Source: Clostridiales bacterium (GTDB lineage Bacteria > Bacillota > Clostridia > Saccharofermentanales > DTU023). Taken from it: DNA of 64,000 nucleotides. The position numbers and the translations under genes were made by a program. The notes beneath the pieces were generated by a model that did not search any database, was not told the origin of the DNA, and was given only the letters and a program-made list of their open reading frames with translations. Location of the stretch: the NCBI GenBank assembly GCA_004556455.1, contig SFGY01000006.1, positions 1-64,000 of the forward strand, written 5' to 3'. Shown here one piece after another: positions 15,812 to 25,407 of this stretch (its first letter is position 1; each line of letters starts with the position of its first letter).

Positions 15812-16739
15812 GCAGCGATTAAAAATCTTCGCTCCGGCGAAAATCAACCTGCATCTGGAAGTCCTCGGTAAAGGGTCGCATGGATTGCATCGTCTGCAGT
15901 CCATCATGCAGAGCATTGACCTGGGTGACGAGCTGCTGGTAGAGTGCAGCGAAATCCAGTCCTCCGGGGGAAGCAAATCTGCGGGTCTCCCGCAGATTGA
16001 ATTCACCTGTTCTGACCCTGAACTCCCGACTGATGAAAATAACCTGGTGGTTCGCGCCGCCCGCGCCTGGCTTGCAGCCAGCGGCAAAAACTGGGCGCTG
16101 CGCCTTCATCTGGATAAACGCATTCCCATCGCTGCCGGTCTCGGTGGCGGCAGCAGCGACGCTGCGGCCCTGCTCCTGGCTCTGCAGCAACTGGCCGGCC
16201 CGTCTGCCCTCCCGGAAGACGCACTGCGCGCTTTAGCCTTTGAACTGGGATCAGACGTTCCCTTCTGCCTGCCCGGAGGCACGGCTCTGGTCACAGGAGA
16301 AGGCGAAGACGTGCGTCCCTGTCCGTCTCTGCCAGCCTATCCTCTCCTGCTCTGCATGGTTCATAAAAAAAGTTCCACCGCTGAAGCATATGCCGCCCTC
16401 GATCAGGAACGTGCCGGCCTCAGGCCCCTGCCTTTTTCACTTGCCTCACTGACCTCTACACTCAAAGCCGATCCGCAGGAATTTGCCGAGCTCTATGTCA
16501 ACGATTTTCTGGAACTTCAGCTCGCCGCTCACCCCGATGAACTGCCGCTCCTCGAAGCGATACAGCAATCCGAATCTTTTTATGCGAATCTTTCTGGCAG
16601 CGGGCCCACGTACTTCGCCCTTTTTACGGAAGAACAATCAAGAGATGAGACCCTGGACTTGCTGGAGCAAAAATTCCGTGGCGTAGAGTTCCGGAAAGCC
16701 TCGCTCTTACCGCACGGCCCTCAGTTTTTGCCGGTGTGA
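15804..16739 (+). CDS. ispE: 4-diphosphocytidyl-2-C-methyl-D-erythritol kinase
   Basis: Phosphorylates CDP-methylerythritol in the MEP route to isoprenoid precursors. It is a GHMP kinase: the N-terminal APAKINLHLEVLGK with substrate Lys, the ATP loop PIAAGLGGGSSDAAALL near residue 105, FELGSDVPFCLPGG, and the C-terminal NLSGSGPTYFALF glycine-rich motif. I use the GTG at 15804 (311 residues) because AAGGAGA precedes it by 9 nt; the frame is open further upstream inside mnmA. Overlap with the mnmA stop suggests translational coupling of the two genes. Confidence 0.95.
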   Translation: MNEQRLKIFAPAKINLHLEVLGKGSHGLHRLQSIMQSIDLGDELLVECSEIQSSGGSKSAGLPQIEFTCSDPELPTDENNLVVRAARAWLAASGKNWALRLHLDKRIPIAAGLGGGSSDAAALLLALQQLAGPSALPEDALRALAFELGSDVPFCLPGGTALVTGEGEDVRPCPSLPAYPLLLCMVHKKSSTAEAYAALDQERAGLRPLPFSLASLTSTLKADPQEFAELYVNDFLELQLAAHPDELPLLEAIQQSESFYANLSGSGPTYFALFTEEQSRDETLDLLEQKFRGVEFRKASLLPHGPQFLPV

Positions 16740-16769
16740 TCGGCGCGTCTCGCTGAGAAAGCTTGCTAA

Positions 16770-16844
16770 GCCCGCCGGGTCCACCGACCCGAGCGATGGT
16801 GAGTGCAGCGAACTTTTGAGCGAGGCGACGGTACCCGGACGGGC
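16770..16844. repeat. Large imperfect inverted repeat after ispE
   Basis: Segments GCCCG, CGGGT and ACCG on the left pair in order with CGGT, ACCCG and CGGGC on the right (16829-16844), giving about 14 paired bases with small bulges around a 42-nt loop. No T-tract follows, so a simple terminator is unlikely. The word CGTCTCGCTG flanks it on both sides (about 16746 and 16849). It could be a dispersed palindromic element or part of an RNA. Confidence 0.5.
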
Positions 16845-16924
16845 GTAACGTCTCGCTGGTGCTGAGCGGCCTTTTCCGCTCGCTTGCTCCGCAGCAGCCC
16901 CTCTGTGTTTCGCTGGTAGCGGCC

Positions 16925-18991
16925 TTAGTTCCCCTCGTAGCCCGTCATCGCATCAAAGCCATCCAGCCAGGCTCCATTGGACACAGCAAAGGTATAATTC
17001 AGCATCAGCACATCATCAATATCCTGCTCGTCAATGAAGGCAAAGAGATTGTCTGTAAACTGTCGCGGATCAAGCACATAAACCTTCTCGTAATTGTCCA
17101 TGAGATAAGGCACAAAAGCGTTGCCGTAGGAATCTTTAATGACCAGAATGGACTTGCCGTTGTGGTTTGATGAGGTAATCAGCGAGAGGGCGGTATCTCC
17201 GCCAATGTAGAGCATGTACTGATTATCCTGTACGCCCTGCCAGGAAAGCAGGTAGTTTTCGATGGGGTTGTCCATGGCGGCTCCGCTGAAATAGACATGC
17301 TTTGCGCCTTCATAATGCCGCGGCAGGTACATCTCGGCGACATCTTCGGAGCCGAGCAGGAGGGGGCTGTTTCCGGTAAAGCCATAGAGGGTTCCGAGAA
17401 AATTGCCCTCCGGGACTTCTTTTTTCATCTCACTGAGCGCTGTTGCTTCCTGAGCTGTAGCTTCGCAGAAGGCCTGGTAGGCATAATAGGCGCCCAGACC
17501 ATTCCAGTGGTGATCCGTCCGGAAGTAGATATATTCGTCGCGGTGAGCAGCGATTTTACTGTAGGCGTCGACCTTGATGACTTTGCCGTTCTCGCTTTCA
17601 TAGATGTGCTTGATGGCATCATATGTGGAATATGCTCCTGAGCGCATTTCGTCACTACCGTAAAAAGCGATAGAAGTGGGAGCCACAAGACTGATAACGC
17701 GCCGTTTTTCCGGCAGCTGGGAGCGCAGGTAGGAGACGCGGTCGGCATAATAGCCGGTATACTCCGGAGAATAGTAGAAAATTTCCATGGCTCGTCCCTG
17801 GTCAATGACGAGATTGCTGGTTTCAAAGTCATGGTTTTCTCCCTGCTTGTTGTCCGGGACTGCCGAGGCAAGAATATTTTCGCCCTGAGTGGGAACGGCT
17901 GCTTTTTGTGATTCAAGTCTGGAAGCTTCGGCGTCATTCCGTTCCGCGGCTTTTCCTTCACCGGGAGCTGAACCCGGGCTGTCGACACCCTTCTGAGGCG
18001 AACCCTCTTCGGCGGTTTTTTGGCCTGCTTCAGGCGTCATGTTCTGCAGCTTGTCCCCCTGGCCGCCTGAATCTTTTCTGGCCGTAATCAGTTTGGGGCC
18101 GCCACGCTGACCGGGGAAAGCCTGGATCATGTCTCTGACACCCTGGTTAAGGCTGATCAGACGGGAGCGGAAAGGAAACTGGTCGGCATAAAAGGCCTCA
18201 ATCCCTCTGGCCCAATCTCCGCTGAAGTAGCTGGCTGGAGTGAGCTGCGGCGCCTGGGCGAGCACGCGCTTTTCGTTTTGAGATTGCGCCTCGCGCGGCC
18301 AGAATAAAAAGAGCAGGCCAAAAAGCGTGAGCACGGCTAAAACCAGGACAAAAATCAGCTCCTGATGTTGCAGAGCACGGGCAACCAGCTGTCGGTGCTG
18401 CTGATCTTTGTGGAGCTTCAACGCTTCTTCCGGGCTAAGCCTCTGGTTCTGCCGGGGTCGCGGATAAGGTGCAGACCTTTTCCACGCGTCCTGTACCCTG
18501 CCACTGGATCTCACAGTCTGTGGCAGCGCAGGCGAAGGCTGCCGTCCGGCGGACGGAAATAAGTTTCTCGAGGCCTCCGGTTTGCGACCATTCGCAGGCC
18601 GTCCTGACACGGGCAACGACCCGGGAAGGGCTTGACCCGAGGGCTGTGCGCCCCCTCTTCTCCCCGCTCGTTTGGGCCGGGAAGAAAAAACTCCCGCTTG
18701 CGCGCCTCTGTCAACGGCCCTCATGGAAGTATCCAACGGCAAGGCCTGTCCTGCTGAGGGCGGTGCAGACGGCAAAGCACGCCCGGCTCCAGCCATGGGA
18801 GGCTGGCTTACCGGCCTGGCCGCTTTCTTCAGCGGAGGCAGCGGTCTTCCCGACTGCCCCTTCAGCGGTCTTCCCGGCTGGCTCTTCGGTTGACTTCCTG
18901 GCTGACGCCTGGGCTGGATTCCGTCTCGACTTGCCGGACTGCGGGGTGCCATCAGATTATTTATATTTTCTTTTATATCTTTCTTGACCAT
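16925..18991 (-). CDS. DHHW-family membrane-anchored SGNH-like protein (AlgJ/AlgX-like)
   Basis: Predicted to help acylate a cell-surface polymer outside the membrane. The first 200 residues are a Pro/Arg/Ala/Gln-rich low-complexity region, followed by one membrane segment (about residues 213-233, LIFVLVLAVLTLFGLLFLFW) and an extracellular domain. That domain carries FYYSPEYTGYYADR, FRTDHHWNGLGAYYAYQAF (the DHHW motif, near residue 493) and a VIKDSYGNAFVPYL block typical of AlgX/AlgJ-like SGNH folds. The start ATG at 18991 has GGGAGA just upstream. The MBOAT acyltransferase gene lies upstream on the same strand; such pairs pass acyl groups to alginate, cellulose or teichoic polymers in other bacteria. 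The polymer here is unknown. The long basic cytoplasmic N-terminus is unusual. Confidence 0.82.
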   Translation of the reverse strand: MVKKDIKENINNLMAPRSPASRDGIQPRRQPGSQPKSQPGRPLKGQSGRPLPPLKKAARPVSQPPMAGAGRALPSAPPSAGQALPLDTSMRAVDRGAQAGVFSSRPKRAGRRGGAQPSGQALPGSLPVSGRPANGRKPEASRNLFPSAGRQPSPALPQTVRSSGRVQDAWKRSAPYPRPRQNQRLSPEEALKLHKDQQHRQLVARALQHQELIFVLVLAVLTLFGLLFLFWPREAQSQNEKRVLAQAPQLTPASYFSGDWARGIEAFYADQFPFRSRLISLNQGVRDMIQAFPGQRGGPKLITARKDSGGQGDKLQNMTPEAGQKTAEEGSPQKGVDSPGSAPGEGKAAERNDAEASRLESQKAAVPTQGENILASAVPDNKQGENHDFETSNLVIDQGRAMEIFYYSPEYTGYYADRVSYLRSQLPEKRRVISLVAPTSIAFYGSDEMRSGAYSTYDAIKHIYESENGKVIKVDAYSKIAAHRDEYIYFRTDHHWNGLGAYYAYQAFCEATAQEATALSEMKKEVPEGNFLGTLYGFTGNSPLLLGSEDVAEMYLPRHYEGAKHVYFSGAAMDNPIENYLLSWQGVQDNQYMLYIGGDTALSLITSSNHNGKSILVIKDSYGNAFVPYLMDNYEKVYVLDPRQFTDNLFAFIDEQDIDDVLMLNYTFAVSNGAWLDGFDAMTGYEGN

Positions 18992-19229
18992 GATTCTCCC
19001 GACTCATTTTCACGACTCGTTTTAAAGCATAAGTTTGCGTTGCCTCTTGCTCTTTCGCTTTTGGCCTTAACTTCTGACCTTAGCCTTTTTCCTTAGTTTT
19101 TGGCCACTGCTTTTGACCCTAAGCTTTGCCCTGCCCTTTTACCTTTTTTCGTTCTCACTTTCGCCGTGCAGTGCCTATTTCATTCAGCGCCTCTCCCGTA
19201 CAGTGCCTTTTCCCTAGCCAAGCCTCTCC
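18992..19229. repeat. Degenerate CTTT/GCCTTA-rich spacer
   Basis: 238 bp between the DHHW and MBOAT genes. From about 19030 to 19200, words such as TTTTGGCC, CCTTAGCC and GACCTTAG recur with spacings of roughly 12-18 nt. No reading frame is supported. Confidence 0.4.
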
Positions 19230-20651
19230 TCAGAAGCGGAAGTAGAGAAAAGGATTGAAGCTCTGACCCGCGAGGGCTGCCGTACTGAGCAGGAGCAGCC
19301 CGAGCACCCTCACGAGCGTGACGCCGAGATAAAGACCGCTGGCGCGAAAGCGGGCGCTCTGCGTTAATGGGTAGCGCTTTTTCAGCCAGGGAAACACGGG
19401 ACAGGCCCCCAGCATCGCCAGGGCAAAAAAGAGCCAGTTCTGGCGAAAGAGCAGACGTGCTTCCAGGCCGGCAAACACGGCCCCGTCCAGGCCAAAAAGG
19501 CGGCGGAAAAAGATGCTCAGCTGGCTGAGGTCCGTAAAATAAAAGATGGCCCAGCCGAAAAGAACAATTGGGATCATGTAGAGGATCTGCAGAACACGGG
19601 ATGAACGCTGGAGCCTGGCCAGCAAAAGGGTTTTTTCCAGCACCAGAAAAGCACAAAAATAGAGCCCCCAGATGATAAAATTCCAGCTTGCCCCATGCCA
19701 GAAGCCGGTGAGGAACCACACCAGGAGAATGTTGAAATACTGGTGCTTACGATTCCCTCCCAGGGGAATATAAACGTAATCGCGGAAGAACGTTCCCAAT
19801 GAGATATGCCAGCGCCTCCAGAAATCCGTGACGCTCGACGCGATATAGGGATAGTTAAAGTTTTCCTTAAAATGAAAGCCGAAAATACGACCCAGTCCGA
19901 TCGCCATGTCGGAATAGGCCGAAAAGTCATAGTAGATCTGAAAAGTAAAAGCGATACAGCCCAGCAGCATCTCCAGTGACGAGAGGCTGCTCAGCCGTCC
20001 ACTGCCCCAGGTCTGCTCAACGATACTTCCGGCGTAGTTGGCCACGATGGTTTTTTTGGCCAGACCCGTCACAAAGCGCTTCAGTCCTTCGGCGAGATCG
20101 TTGGCGGTCGTCGAACGCTCGTAGATCTCATGCTCCACATCCACATAGCGCACAATCGGACCCGCAATCAACTGGGGGAACAGCGCTTCATAGAGCCAGA
20201 AATCCGCCAGGTTCTTCTGCACCCTGCAGTCCCCCCGGCTGAGATCCACGGCGTAACTGATGATCTGAAAAGTATAAAAGGATATGCCAATCGGCATCGT
20301 GAGCTGAGGGATGGTGAGATGAAGCCCCAGGAGCGCCGAAAGGTTTTCCATAAAAAAGCCGCTGTATTTAAAAATAAAGAGGGGCAGCAGAGCACTCGTC
20401 AGAGCAAGGCCAAGATAGAGCTTCTTTTGCCGGGGCAACGCGCGACTTTTATCGATCAGCAGACCGAAAAGATAAATCAGCGTCCCCGAAAGGAGCATTT
20501 GAAGAATCCAGACCGGCTCACCCCAGGCATAAAAGATCAGCGAAAAAACGAGTAATACGGTGTTTCTTCCGCGACTGCTCCGCGGTATGCGGTAAAAGAG
20601 GAGACAAAGCGGAAGAAAGGCATATAAAAAAACGAGACTTGAAAAAACCAT
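19230..20651 (-). CDS. MBOAT-family O-acyltransferase (AlgI/DltB-like)
   Basis: Integral membrane acyltransferase that moves acyl groups, often acetyl, from the cytoplasm to an exported polymer. About ten hydrophobic segments are visible. Conserved stretches are FPQLIAGPIVRY, DFSAYSDMAIGLGRIFGF, NYPYIASSVTDFWRRWHISL and LTGFWHGASWNFIIWG; the last contains the catalytic His (near residue 320). I start at the ATG at 20651 (MVFSSLVFLYAFLP, 473 residues), where AGGTG precedes and the membrane topology begins; the frame is open to 20711. It pairs with the downstream DHHW protein. Confidence 0.92.
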   Translation of the reverse strand: MVFSSLVFLYAFLPLCLLFYRIPRSSRGRNTVLLVFSLIFYAWGEPVWILQMLLSGTLIYLFGLLIDKSRALPRQKKLYLGLALTSALLPLFIFKYSGFFMENLSALLGLHLTIPQLTMPIGISFYTFQIISYAVDLSRGDCRVQKNLADFWLYEALFPQLIAGPIVRYVDVEHEIYERSTTANDLAEGLKRFVTGLAKKTIVANYAGSIVEQTWGSGRLSSLSSLEMLLGCIAFTFQIYYDFSAYSDMAIGLGRIFGFHFKENFNYPYIASSVTDFWRRWHISLGTFFRDYVYIPLGGNRKHQYFNILLVWFLTGFWHGASWNFIIWGLYFCAFLVLEKTLLLARLQRSSRVLQILYMIPIVLFGWAIFYFTDLSQLSIFFRRLFGLDGAVFAGLEARLLFRQNWLFFALAMLGACPVFPWLKKRYPLTQSARFRASGLYLGVTLVRVLGLLLLSTAALAGQSFNPFLYFRF

Positions 20652-20799
20652 TGATTTTCTGCACCTGCAGCGTGGGCTGACTTGACGGGGAACGGAAAGC
20701 CAAAATCGCATGAGCGCGGCCGTGACAAGATCCGTTCCGGGATTCCGTTAGTATAACAAGCCCCTTTGCGCCTGCCAAGCATGACGTCGAATGGAGGCC

Positions 20800-22980
20800 T
20801 CAGCGTTGCAGCGTCCAGGAAGCGGCTCCCGTGAAAGGCAAAGGAAAGCGTCCCTCAAAATGTTCCAGATCACGGTGAACAAAGCAGAGGGAGGGGAGCG
20901 ACAACGGCAGCGAAAGCTCATCCCTGTCTGCGCCGAGGCGCATTTCCCGCCGCAGGATAAAGTCCACAGGCGGGGCCTCCTGATCCATCGACTTTTCAAA
21001 ATCCGCCTGAACCTCAAAGAGTTTCAGCTCAATTCCCGCTTCACCAAGTCTCCCGGCCAACGCTTTGGCGCAGGCCTCCGCATCTTTATCTCCGCTGGGA
21101 TAGGCAAGCGTCAGCGCTTCGAGCATCTTCTGACGAAGTTCGGGATGAACCCTGGCATAATTGTCCGCTTCTTCCTGTGATCCCGCTGGTGTGAGTTTCC
21201 CCAGTTCAAGCAAGGTTCTGAGCAGGCCTTCTCTGGCTTTCTCAAGCTGCTCCTGTCCACTTTCCCGGGGCCGCGGGGCGAGCAGATTTCGGGCTTCATA
21301 ATCTTCTGCTTCCGGGGAAAAGGCCGGATCATTTTCGCTCTCCATTTCAAGAGGTGAAGCCAGGATCAGGCATCCAAGCCCTTTTTGAACCTCCGGCAGT
21401 GCAAAGGGTGTCGCCCGTCCCTCGCGAACGTCCTCCCGGGTAACCGGAATCCGGTGCAACGGATAAAGGCTGATGACCTCGTCTCCGGGTACTCTGTCGA
21501 TGCTATAACCCATCGCTCGCATTTCCCGCTGCTCTTCATCGTTGAGGGTGTCGAAACAGCTGAGATCGGGCTGGCAGGCAAAGAAAATCTCCTTGATCTG
21601 TGCCTGTGGCACTAAACGGAGAGCCAGCCGCGGAATAGTCGCCTTGCTGAAGCCGCTGCCGCTCTTTGCTTCGAGCTGGATGTCCGCGGAAAAATCTTCC
21701 CCCTGGACAAACGCGTACGGTCCGGCAGCAGGATAAAGCATCTCCGCGCTTATATTTTCATTCCATTTATCCGCAGGAAAATCCCACCAAACGTGGGCCG
21801 GAACGATCCCAAGGCTGAGCAGGGAAGGAAGGACAGGTCGGCTGTCGCGCTGAAAATGCAGGCGCAGCACAAGGTCATTCATATCCTCTATGCCCCGGAT
21901 ATCTGTAAAAGGGGCATTTTTGCTCCGATAATGCTCTTTAGGGGATAGCAGCCCGGTGGGCTGAGGCTCCTCTGAACTTTTTTTCACAGTCTCCTCCGGC
22001 TTTTCTTCCAGGAGATTTTGATCGCCGGAAAAAAGAGGCTGCCATTCGAGAACAAGCTCCGACATCCCCTCAATCTCCATCAGTGAGCGCTTCAGGGGAT
22101 GATCTTCCGGGCTGAGCGCAAGCTTCAGGAGACTGAAGTGGATGTCACGGGTTGTGAGAGCCTGGCCATCCTGCCAGCAAAGGCCTTTGCGCAGTTTTAA
22201 CTCCACCGTGCGCCAATCCTCGGTATAGCTGAAAGATTCGAGGAGCCCCAGGAGCCTGCCGCCGCTGATCTCATGCAAAGGGGCATAGAGCAGCTGGGAA
22301 ATCAGGCGGTCTGTCCGCTGCGAAGCCCAGAGAGGGTTGAAGCAGGCCGGGTTAAGAGTGTAGGCCGAAAGTTCATCCGTCGGCTCATAGTTGTAAGGCA
22401 GGAGAATGTTGAGCTGATCTTCCCGCTCACGAAAAGGTTTTTTCCACGCGGCTTCCTGTTCTTCCCGCGGACTTTCCGGAACGGGGATTTGTCCCTGAGA
22501 AGGCTGCTCACCCTCAGGATCTTCTGGCGAAGAACCCGCTTCGGTCTGACCTTCCCCGGGGAGCTGACTTTCCGCGCTTTCCGGAGCTGCGGAGCTTTCT
22601 GTCGCCTCGCTCTGTACACCTGTGCCCGTCTCAGACTGCTCCGTCCCGCTGGGCAGGTTCTCTTTCCCCTCAGATCCAGGCTCAGTGTTTCCGCTCGTTT
22701 CGGCCTCTCCCCCTGGCCGTTCTTCCGTAGCAGGCTCCTGACCCTCCTGTGCACCTGGCGTCGCTTCAGCCTGGCGGGAGGAAGCTTCCCCGGAGGGTGA
22801 AACAGGCTCTTTCCGCAGGTTATTCAAGGCCCTGACCTCAGGCGAAAGGTCTGACTCCGCTCGAGGGCAAAGCAGCAGGAGACTCAGAAGGGATAGAAGC
22901 AGGACGCAGAACAGCGCGATCTTTAAACCTGCGCGACGATGCCTGCGCCCTGAGCCATGAGAAAAAGGTCTGATGTTCAC
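20800..22980 (-). CDS. Family 5 extracellular solute-binding protein, lone, with long low-complexity linker
   Basis: Resembles the peptide/nickel-binding proteins of ABC importers (SBP family 5). The signature ELKLRKGLCWQDGQALTTRD is present near residue 270, and the preceding TLNPACFNPL and LLYAPLHE fit the start of the fold. The N-terminus has one hydrophobic segment (IALFCVLLLSLLSLLLLC) without a good lipobox, so it is probably a membrane anchor. A Glu/Ser/Pro/Gly-rich linker of about 130 residues follows. An extra Glu/Lys-rich insertion interrupts the fold near residues 300-330. No permease or ATPase is adjacent, so it may feed a transporter encoded elsewhere or act as a sensor. I prefer the GTG at 22980, which has AAGGGGG 9 nt upstream; the frame is open to an ATG at 23028 without such a site. 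Confidence 0.72.
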   Translation of the reverse strand: MNIRPFSHGSGRRHRRAGLKIALFCVLLLSLLSLLLLCPRAESDLSPEVRALNNLRKEPVSPSGEASSRQAEATPGAQEGQEPATEERPGGEAETSGNTEPGSEGKENLPSGTEQSETGTGVQSEATESSAAPESAESQLPGEGQTEAGSSPEDPEGEQPSQGQIPVPESPREEQEAAWKKPFREREDQLNILLPYNYEPTDELSAYTLNPACFNPLWASQRTDRLISQLLYAPLHEISGGRLLGLLESFSYTEDWRTVELKLRKGLCWQDGQALTTRDIHFSLLKLALSPEDHPLKRSLMEIEGMSELVLEWQPLFSGDQNLLEEKPEETVKKSSEEPQPTGLLSPKEHYRSKNAPFTDIRGIEDMNDLVLRLHFQRDSRPVLPSLLSLGIVPAHVWWDFPADKWNENISAEMLYPAAGPYAFVQGEDFSADIQLEAKSGSGFSKATIPRLALRLVPQAQIKEIFFACQPDLSCFDTLNDEEQREMRAMGYSIDRVPGDEVISLYPLHRIPVTREDVREGRATPFALPEVQKGLGCLILASPLEMESENDPAFSPEAEDYEARNLLAPRPRESGQEQLEKAREGLLRTLLELGKLTPAGSQEEADNYARVHPELRQKMLEALTLAYPSGDKDAEACAKALAGRLGEAGIELKLFEVQADFEKSMDQEAPPVDFILRREMRLGADRDELSLPLSLPSLCFVHRDLEHFEGRFPLPFTGAASWTLQR

Positions 22981-23183
22981 CGTGAGACGCCCCCTTGATT
23001 CTGCAAGCGATGCACGTGCTTTTCTCATAGTTTAGCTTTTTTTGCTTTTTTCTTGTAGTCCAGAGCTGTGAAATTCGTCGAAAGAGGTCGTCTCCTGAGA
23101 GCCGTTAAAGAAGAGCTCTGACAAACGAGGCAAAGAGAACCAGGCCAAATGGCGCTTTACTCAGATAGCCTTCCGCAAACAGC

Positions 23184-23233
23184 AAAAATCCCCGGGATCG
23201 GCCTGCCGAAAGGGGCAGGGAACGATCCCGGGG
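23184..23233 (-). terminator. Terminator of the sigma-factor operon
   Basis: CCCCGGGATCG pairs with CGATCCCGGGG (23190-23200 with 23223-23233), with an inner GCCTGCC/GGGGCAGG-type stem, and the minus strand continues into ATTTTT. It lies 20 bp after the stop of the anti-sigma-like gene. Confidence 0.85.
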
Positions 23234-23252
23234 AAGCTTAGCCCCTGGGGCT

Positions 23253-24617
23253 TCAATTAAAGTGACCGTCGTAAGTGGGCATATTTTTTACATCGTCGTC
23301 GCTCAGAGCAGGGACGTAGTAGGCTCCATAGTTTTTTAAGCCGGTTTCATTTTCTTCCGGAGGAACGCCCTTTGCCCCTGAGGGGAGCAGGACATAGAAA
23401 CGATAGTAGGGCAGGAAAACTTCTTCCTGACCGCCCGTTCGGTAGATCAATTCCACCTTTGCAATGGCGTCCTCACCCGGGAATTCTACGGGGACACTTG
23501 TCTGGTAATGCCCGGTGATCAGCCGTGTTCTGGCTTCTTCAACGCTGATGAGCGGATAGTCGCCCATTTTTTCCGCCGCAGTCAGATCGTCGTTTTTTCT
23601 GATACTTATGAGTTTCCCTGTGTCTCCGGGCGCAAAGCCGGCACGGCGGAAATTGTAGTTCAGAATTTTTTGTGTATCATCTCCCGCAGCTTCAAAGAAC
23701 TCATATCGGCGAATGAATTCGTTGTTAATATTAAAGTCACCCCAGGAAAAGGCCTCTGCTTTGTCAAAAGCCAGAAAGTCCGCGTAAGTTTCGCTCAGCC
23801 AGGCAAGAGTTTTTTCTGCCTGTACATCATCTGTCTTGCTGTAGGTCATACTGAGTTCTTCCGGAAGATCCAGGCCTTCGCCGGAAAATCTGCAGGTGAT
23901 TGAGCCGTCGGCCCTGACTTCAAGGCTCCCCTGATCGAAGCTGCCCTCAAGCGAGGTCACATTTGTCTCATCTTTGACGATACCCTCTTTCGTTCGCATG
24001 TAGCCATCCCTGTGTTCTTCTGTGGAGAGCAGCTCGAAACCCAGATCCGTGGCCGCCTGATGCAGTTTCTCCTCCATTTCCGCCAGAGTCAGGCCTTTCG
24101 GTGTATAAAGGCCATCAGGATCAAAAATGCCACTTTTATAAACGGGGAGCGATTTTAATTTCATCTCTTCCGACCAGGGATTACCGTTTTTCAGCTCTGA
24201 AATATCATGATAGGAGTAGCCCTCAAAGCCCATACCTCCGGATACCAGGTCCGGGATCGTTATTTTTTCCCGGGCGCTGAGGGCGGCGGATGGCAGCCCG
24301 GCTGCGGCTTCGCCGGACGTCGGTTCAGAAGCTGCTGAGGGGCTTATATGAGCCAGGCCAGACGCCTGAGGATGATCAGCTCCCGGAGGCTCCGGTGTGG
24401 CATTGAGGAGCGTCTTCTGCTCCCGTGAAATCAGATCGCTCAGCGGCTCACGATAGTGGCTGATTAGAAAGATCAGCGCTAAAGAGAGGCAAAGACAGGC
24501 GGCTATAGCGCTCCAGCCCAGTCCTTTTTTCTTTTTCTCCGGCGGCCTCTTTTCTGCGGCATCAATATAGGCCGGATGAATAAGTTCCATTTTATCCAGA
24601 AGTTGAGATCCTTTCAT
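23253..24617 (-). CDS. Membrane protein partner of an ECF sigma factor (anti-sigma-like)
   Basis: 454 residues. A short basic cytoplasmic segment (residues 1-33, ending KKKKGLGW) is followed by one membrane helix (SAIAACLCLSLALIFLI), a Pro/Ala/Ser-rich stretch (about 70-115) and an external domain without a motif I recognise. The start ATG at 24617 overlaps the stop of the ECF sigma gene (ATGA), the classic arrangement for a sigma factor and its membrane-bound controller. By inference the short cytoplasmic segment would hold the sigma factor and the external domain would sense a signal. No zinc-binding HxxxCxxC motif is seen. The product could instead be a target lipoprotein-like sensor without anti-sigma activity. 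Confidence 0.6.
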   Translation of the reverse strand: MKGSQLLDKMELIHPAYIDAAEKRPPEKKKKGLGWSAIAACLCLSLALIFLISHYREPLSDLISREQKTLLNATPEPPGADHPQASGLAHISPSAASEPTSGEAAAGLPSAALSAREKITIPDLVSGGMGFEGYSYHDISELKNGNPWSEEMKLKSLPVYKSGIFDPDGLYTPKGLTLAEMEEKLHQAATDLGFELLSTEEHRDGYMRTKEGIVKDETNVTSLEGSFDQGSLEVRADGSITCRFSGEGLDLPEELSMTYSKTDDVQAEKTLAWLSETYADFLAFDKAEAFSWGDFNINNEFIRRYEFFEAAGDDTQKILNYNFRRAGFAPGDTGKLISIRKNDDLTAAEKMGDYPLISVEEARTRLITGHYQTSVPVEFPGEDAIAKVELIYRTGGQEEVFLPYYRFYVLLPSGAKGVPPEENETGLKNYGAYYVPALSDDDVKNMPTYDGHFN

Positions 24618-25174
24618 AAGCTGTAACCTTCCTTTTCAAGCTGCTCTTTGAGCTTCTTACGGCAACGGAAGAGCGTTGTTTTAACTTTGCTTTCAGAAAC
24701 GGCAAAGCGCCGGGCAATTACTGCAATGGAATCCAGAAACCAGTAGCGGCGAATAAACATCGCCCTTTTTTCCTCATCCAGCTGGCTGAGAAAATCATTG
24801 AGAACCTGGCCCAGCACCCTGTCCTCCAGCCGGCACTCCAGCTCATCCGGGGCAGGAATGCACTGCTCCAGTTCCGTGCTGAGTTCAACAATGTAGGCGC
24901 TGCGTTTCAGACGGCTGCGATAACGGCAGCAATTCAGAGCCAGGTGACGTGTCATACGGGCAAGAAAGGCATATAAATAGTTTCCCGGCTCATGAGGCGG
25001 GATTCGCTGCCAGGCCTCAAGGTAGGTATCGTTTTCACATTCTTCTGCACTCTGCCAGTCCTGTACAATGCCGTATGCCAACGAGCGGAGGCGGCCGCCA
25101 TATTTTTCCATGCAGTGTTTTATCGCGGTTTCATCCCGTTGTAAAAAACAATCCACAATGCTTTGATCGTCCAT
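24614..25174 (-). CDS. ECF-type RNA polymerase sigma factor
   Basis: Directs RNA polymerase to alternative promoters. Region 2 is seen in the first 90 residues (AYGIVQDWQSAEECENDTYLEAWQRIP, a variant of the DAEDxxQxTFxxxW block, and NYLYAFLARMTRHLALN). Region 4 is in the last 60 residues (RRYWFLDSIAVIARRFAVSESKVKTTLFRCRKKLKEQL), with the helix-turn-helix. I start at the ATG at 25174 (186 residues), which has GGAG 8 nt upstream and the normal family length; the frame is open to 25291. It is coupled by ATGA overlap to the membrane partner gene. Confidence 0.92.
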   Translation of the reverse strand: MDDQSIVDCFLQRDETAIKHCMEKYGGRLRSLAYGIVQDWQSAEECENDTYLEAWQRIPPHEPGNYLYAFLARMTRHLALNCCRYRSRLKRSAYIVELSTELEQCIPAPDELECRLEDRVLGQVLNDFLSQLDEEKRAMFIRRYWFLDSIAVIARRFAVSESKVKTTLFRCRKKLKEQLEKEGYSL

Positions 25175-25407
25175 GCTCTGACTCCTTTCCTCCTGTTGTT
25201 GAAGGCCTTCACCTTCATAAGCACCGTTTGAGGGGCTGAGGTTACACCGGGCAGAGCTAAACCGAAAATTATCATTTCTGCCACTTTGCACTTTATTTAT
25301 TCTGACACGACCACACGCCTGCTGACGTCGCTGGTCACAGCTTAACCCTCCTGGTCAAAAGCAATTAAGATTTTTCTGCTTTCCAGCTGACCCTTTGAGT
25401 TTTCCAC

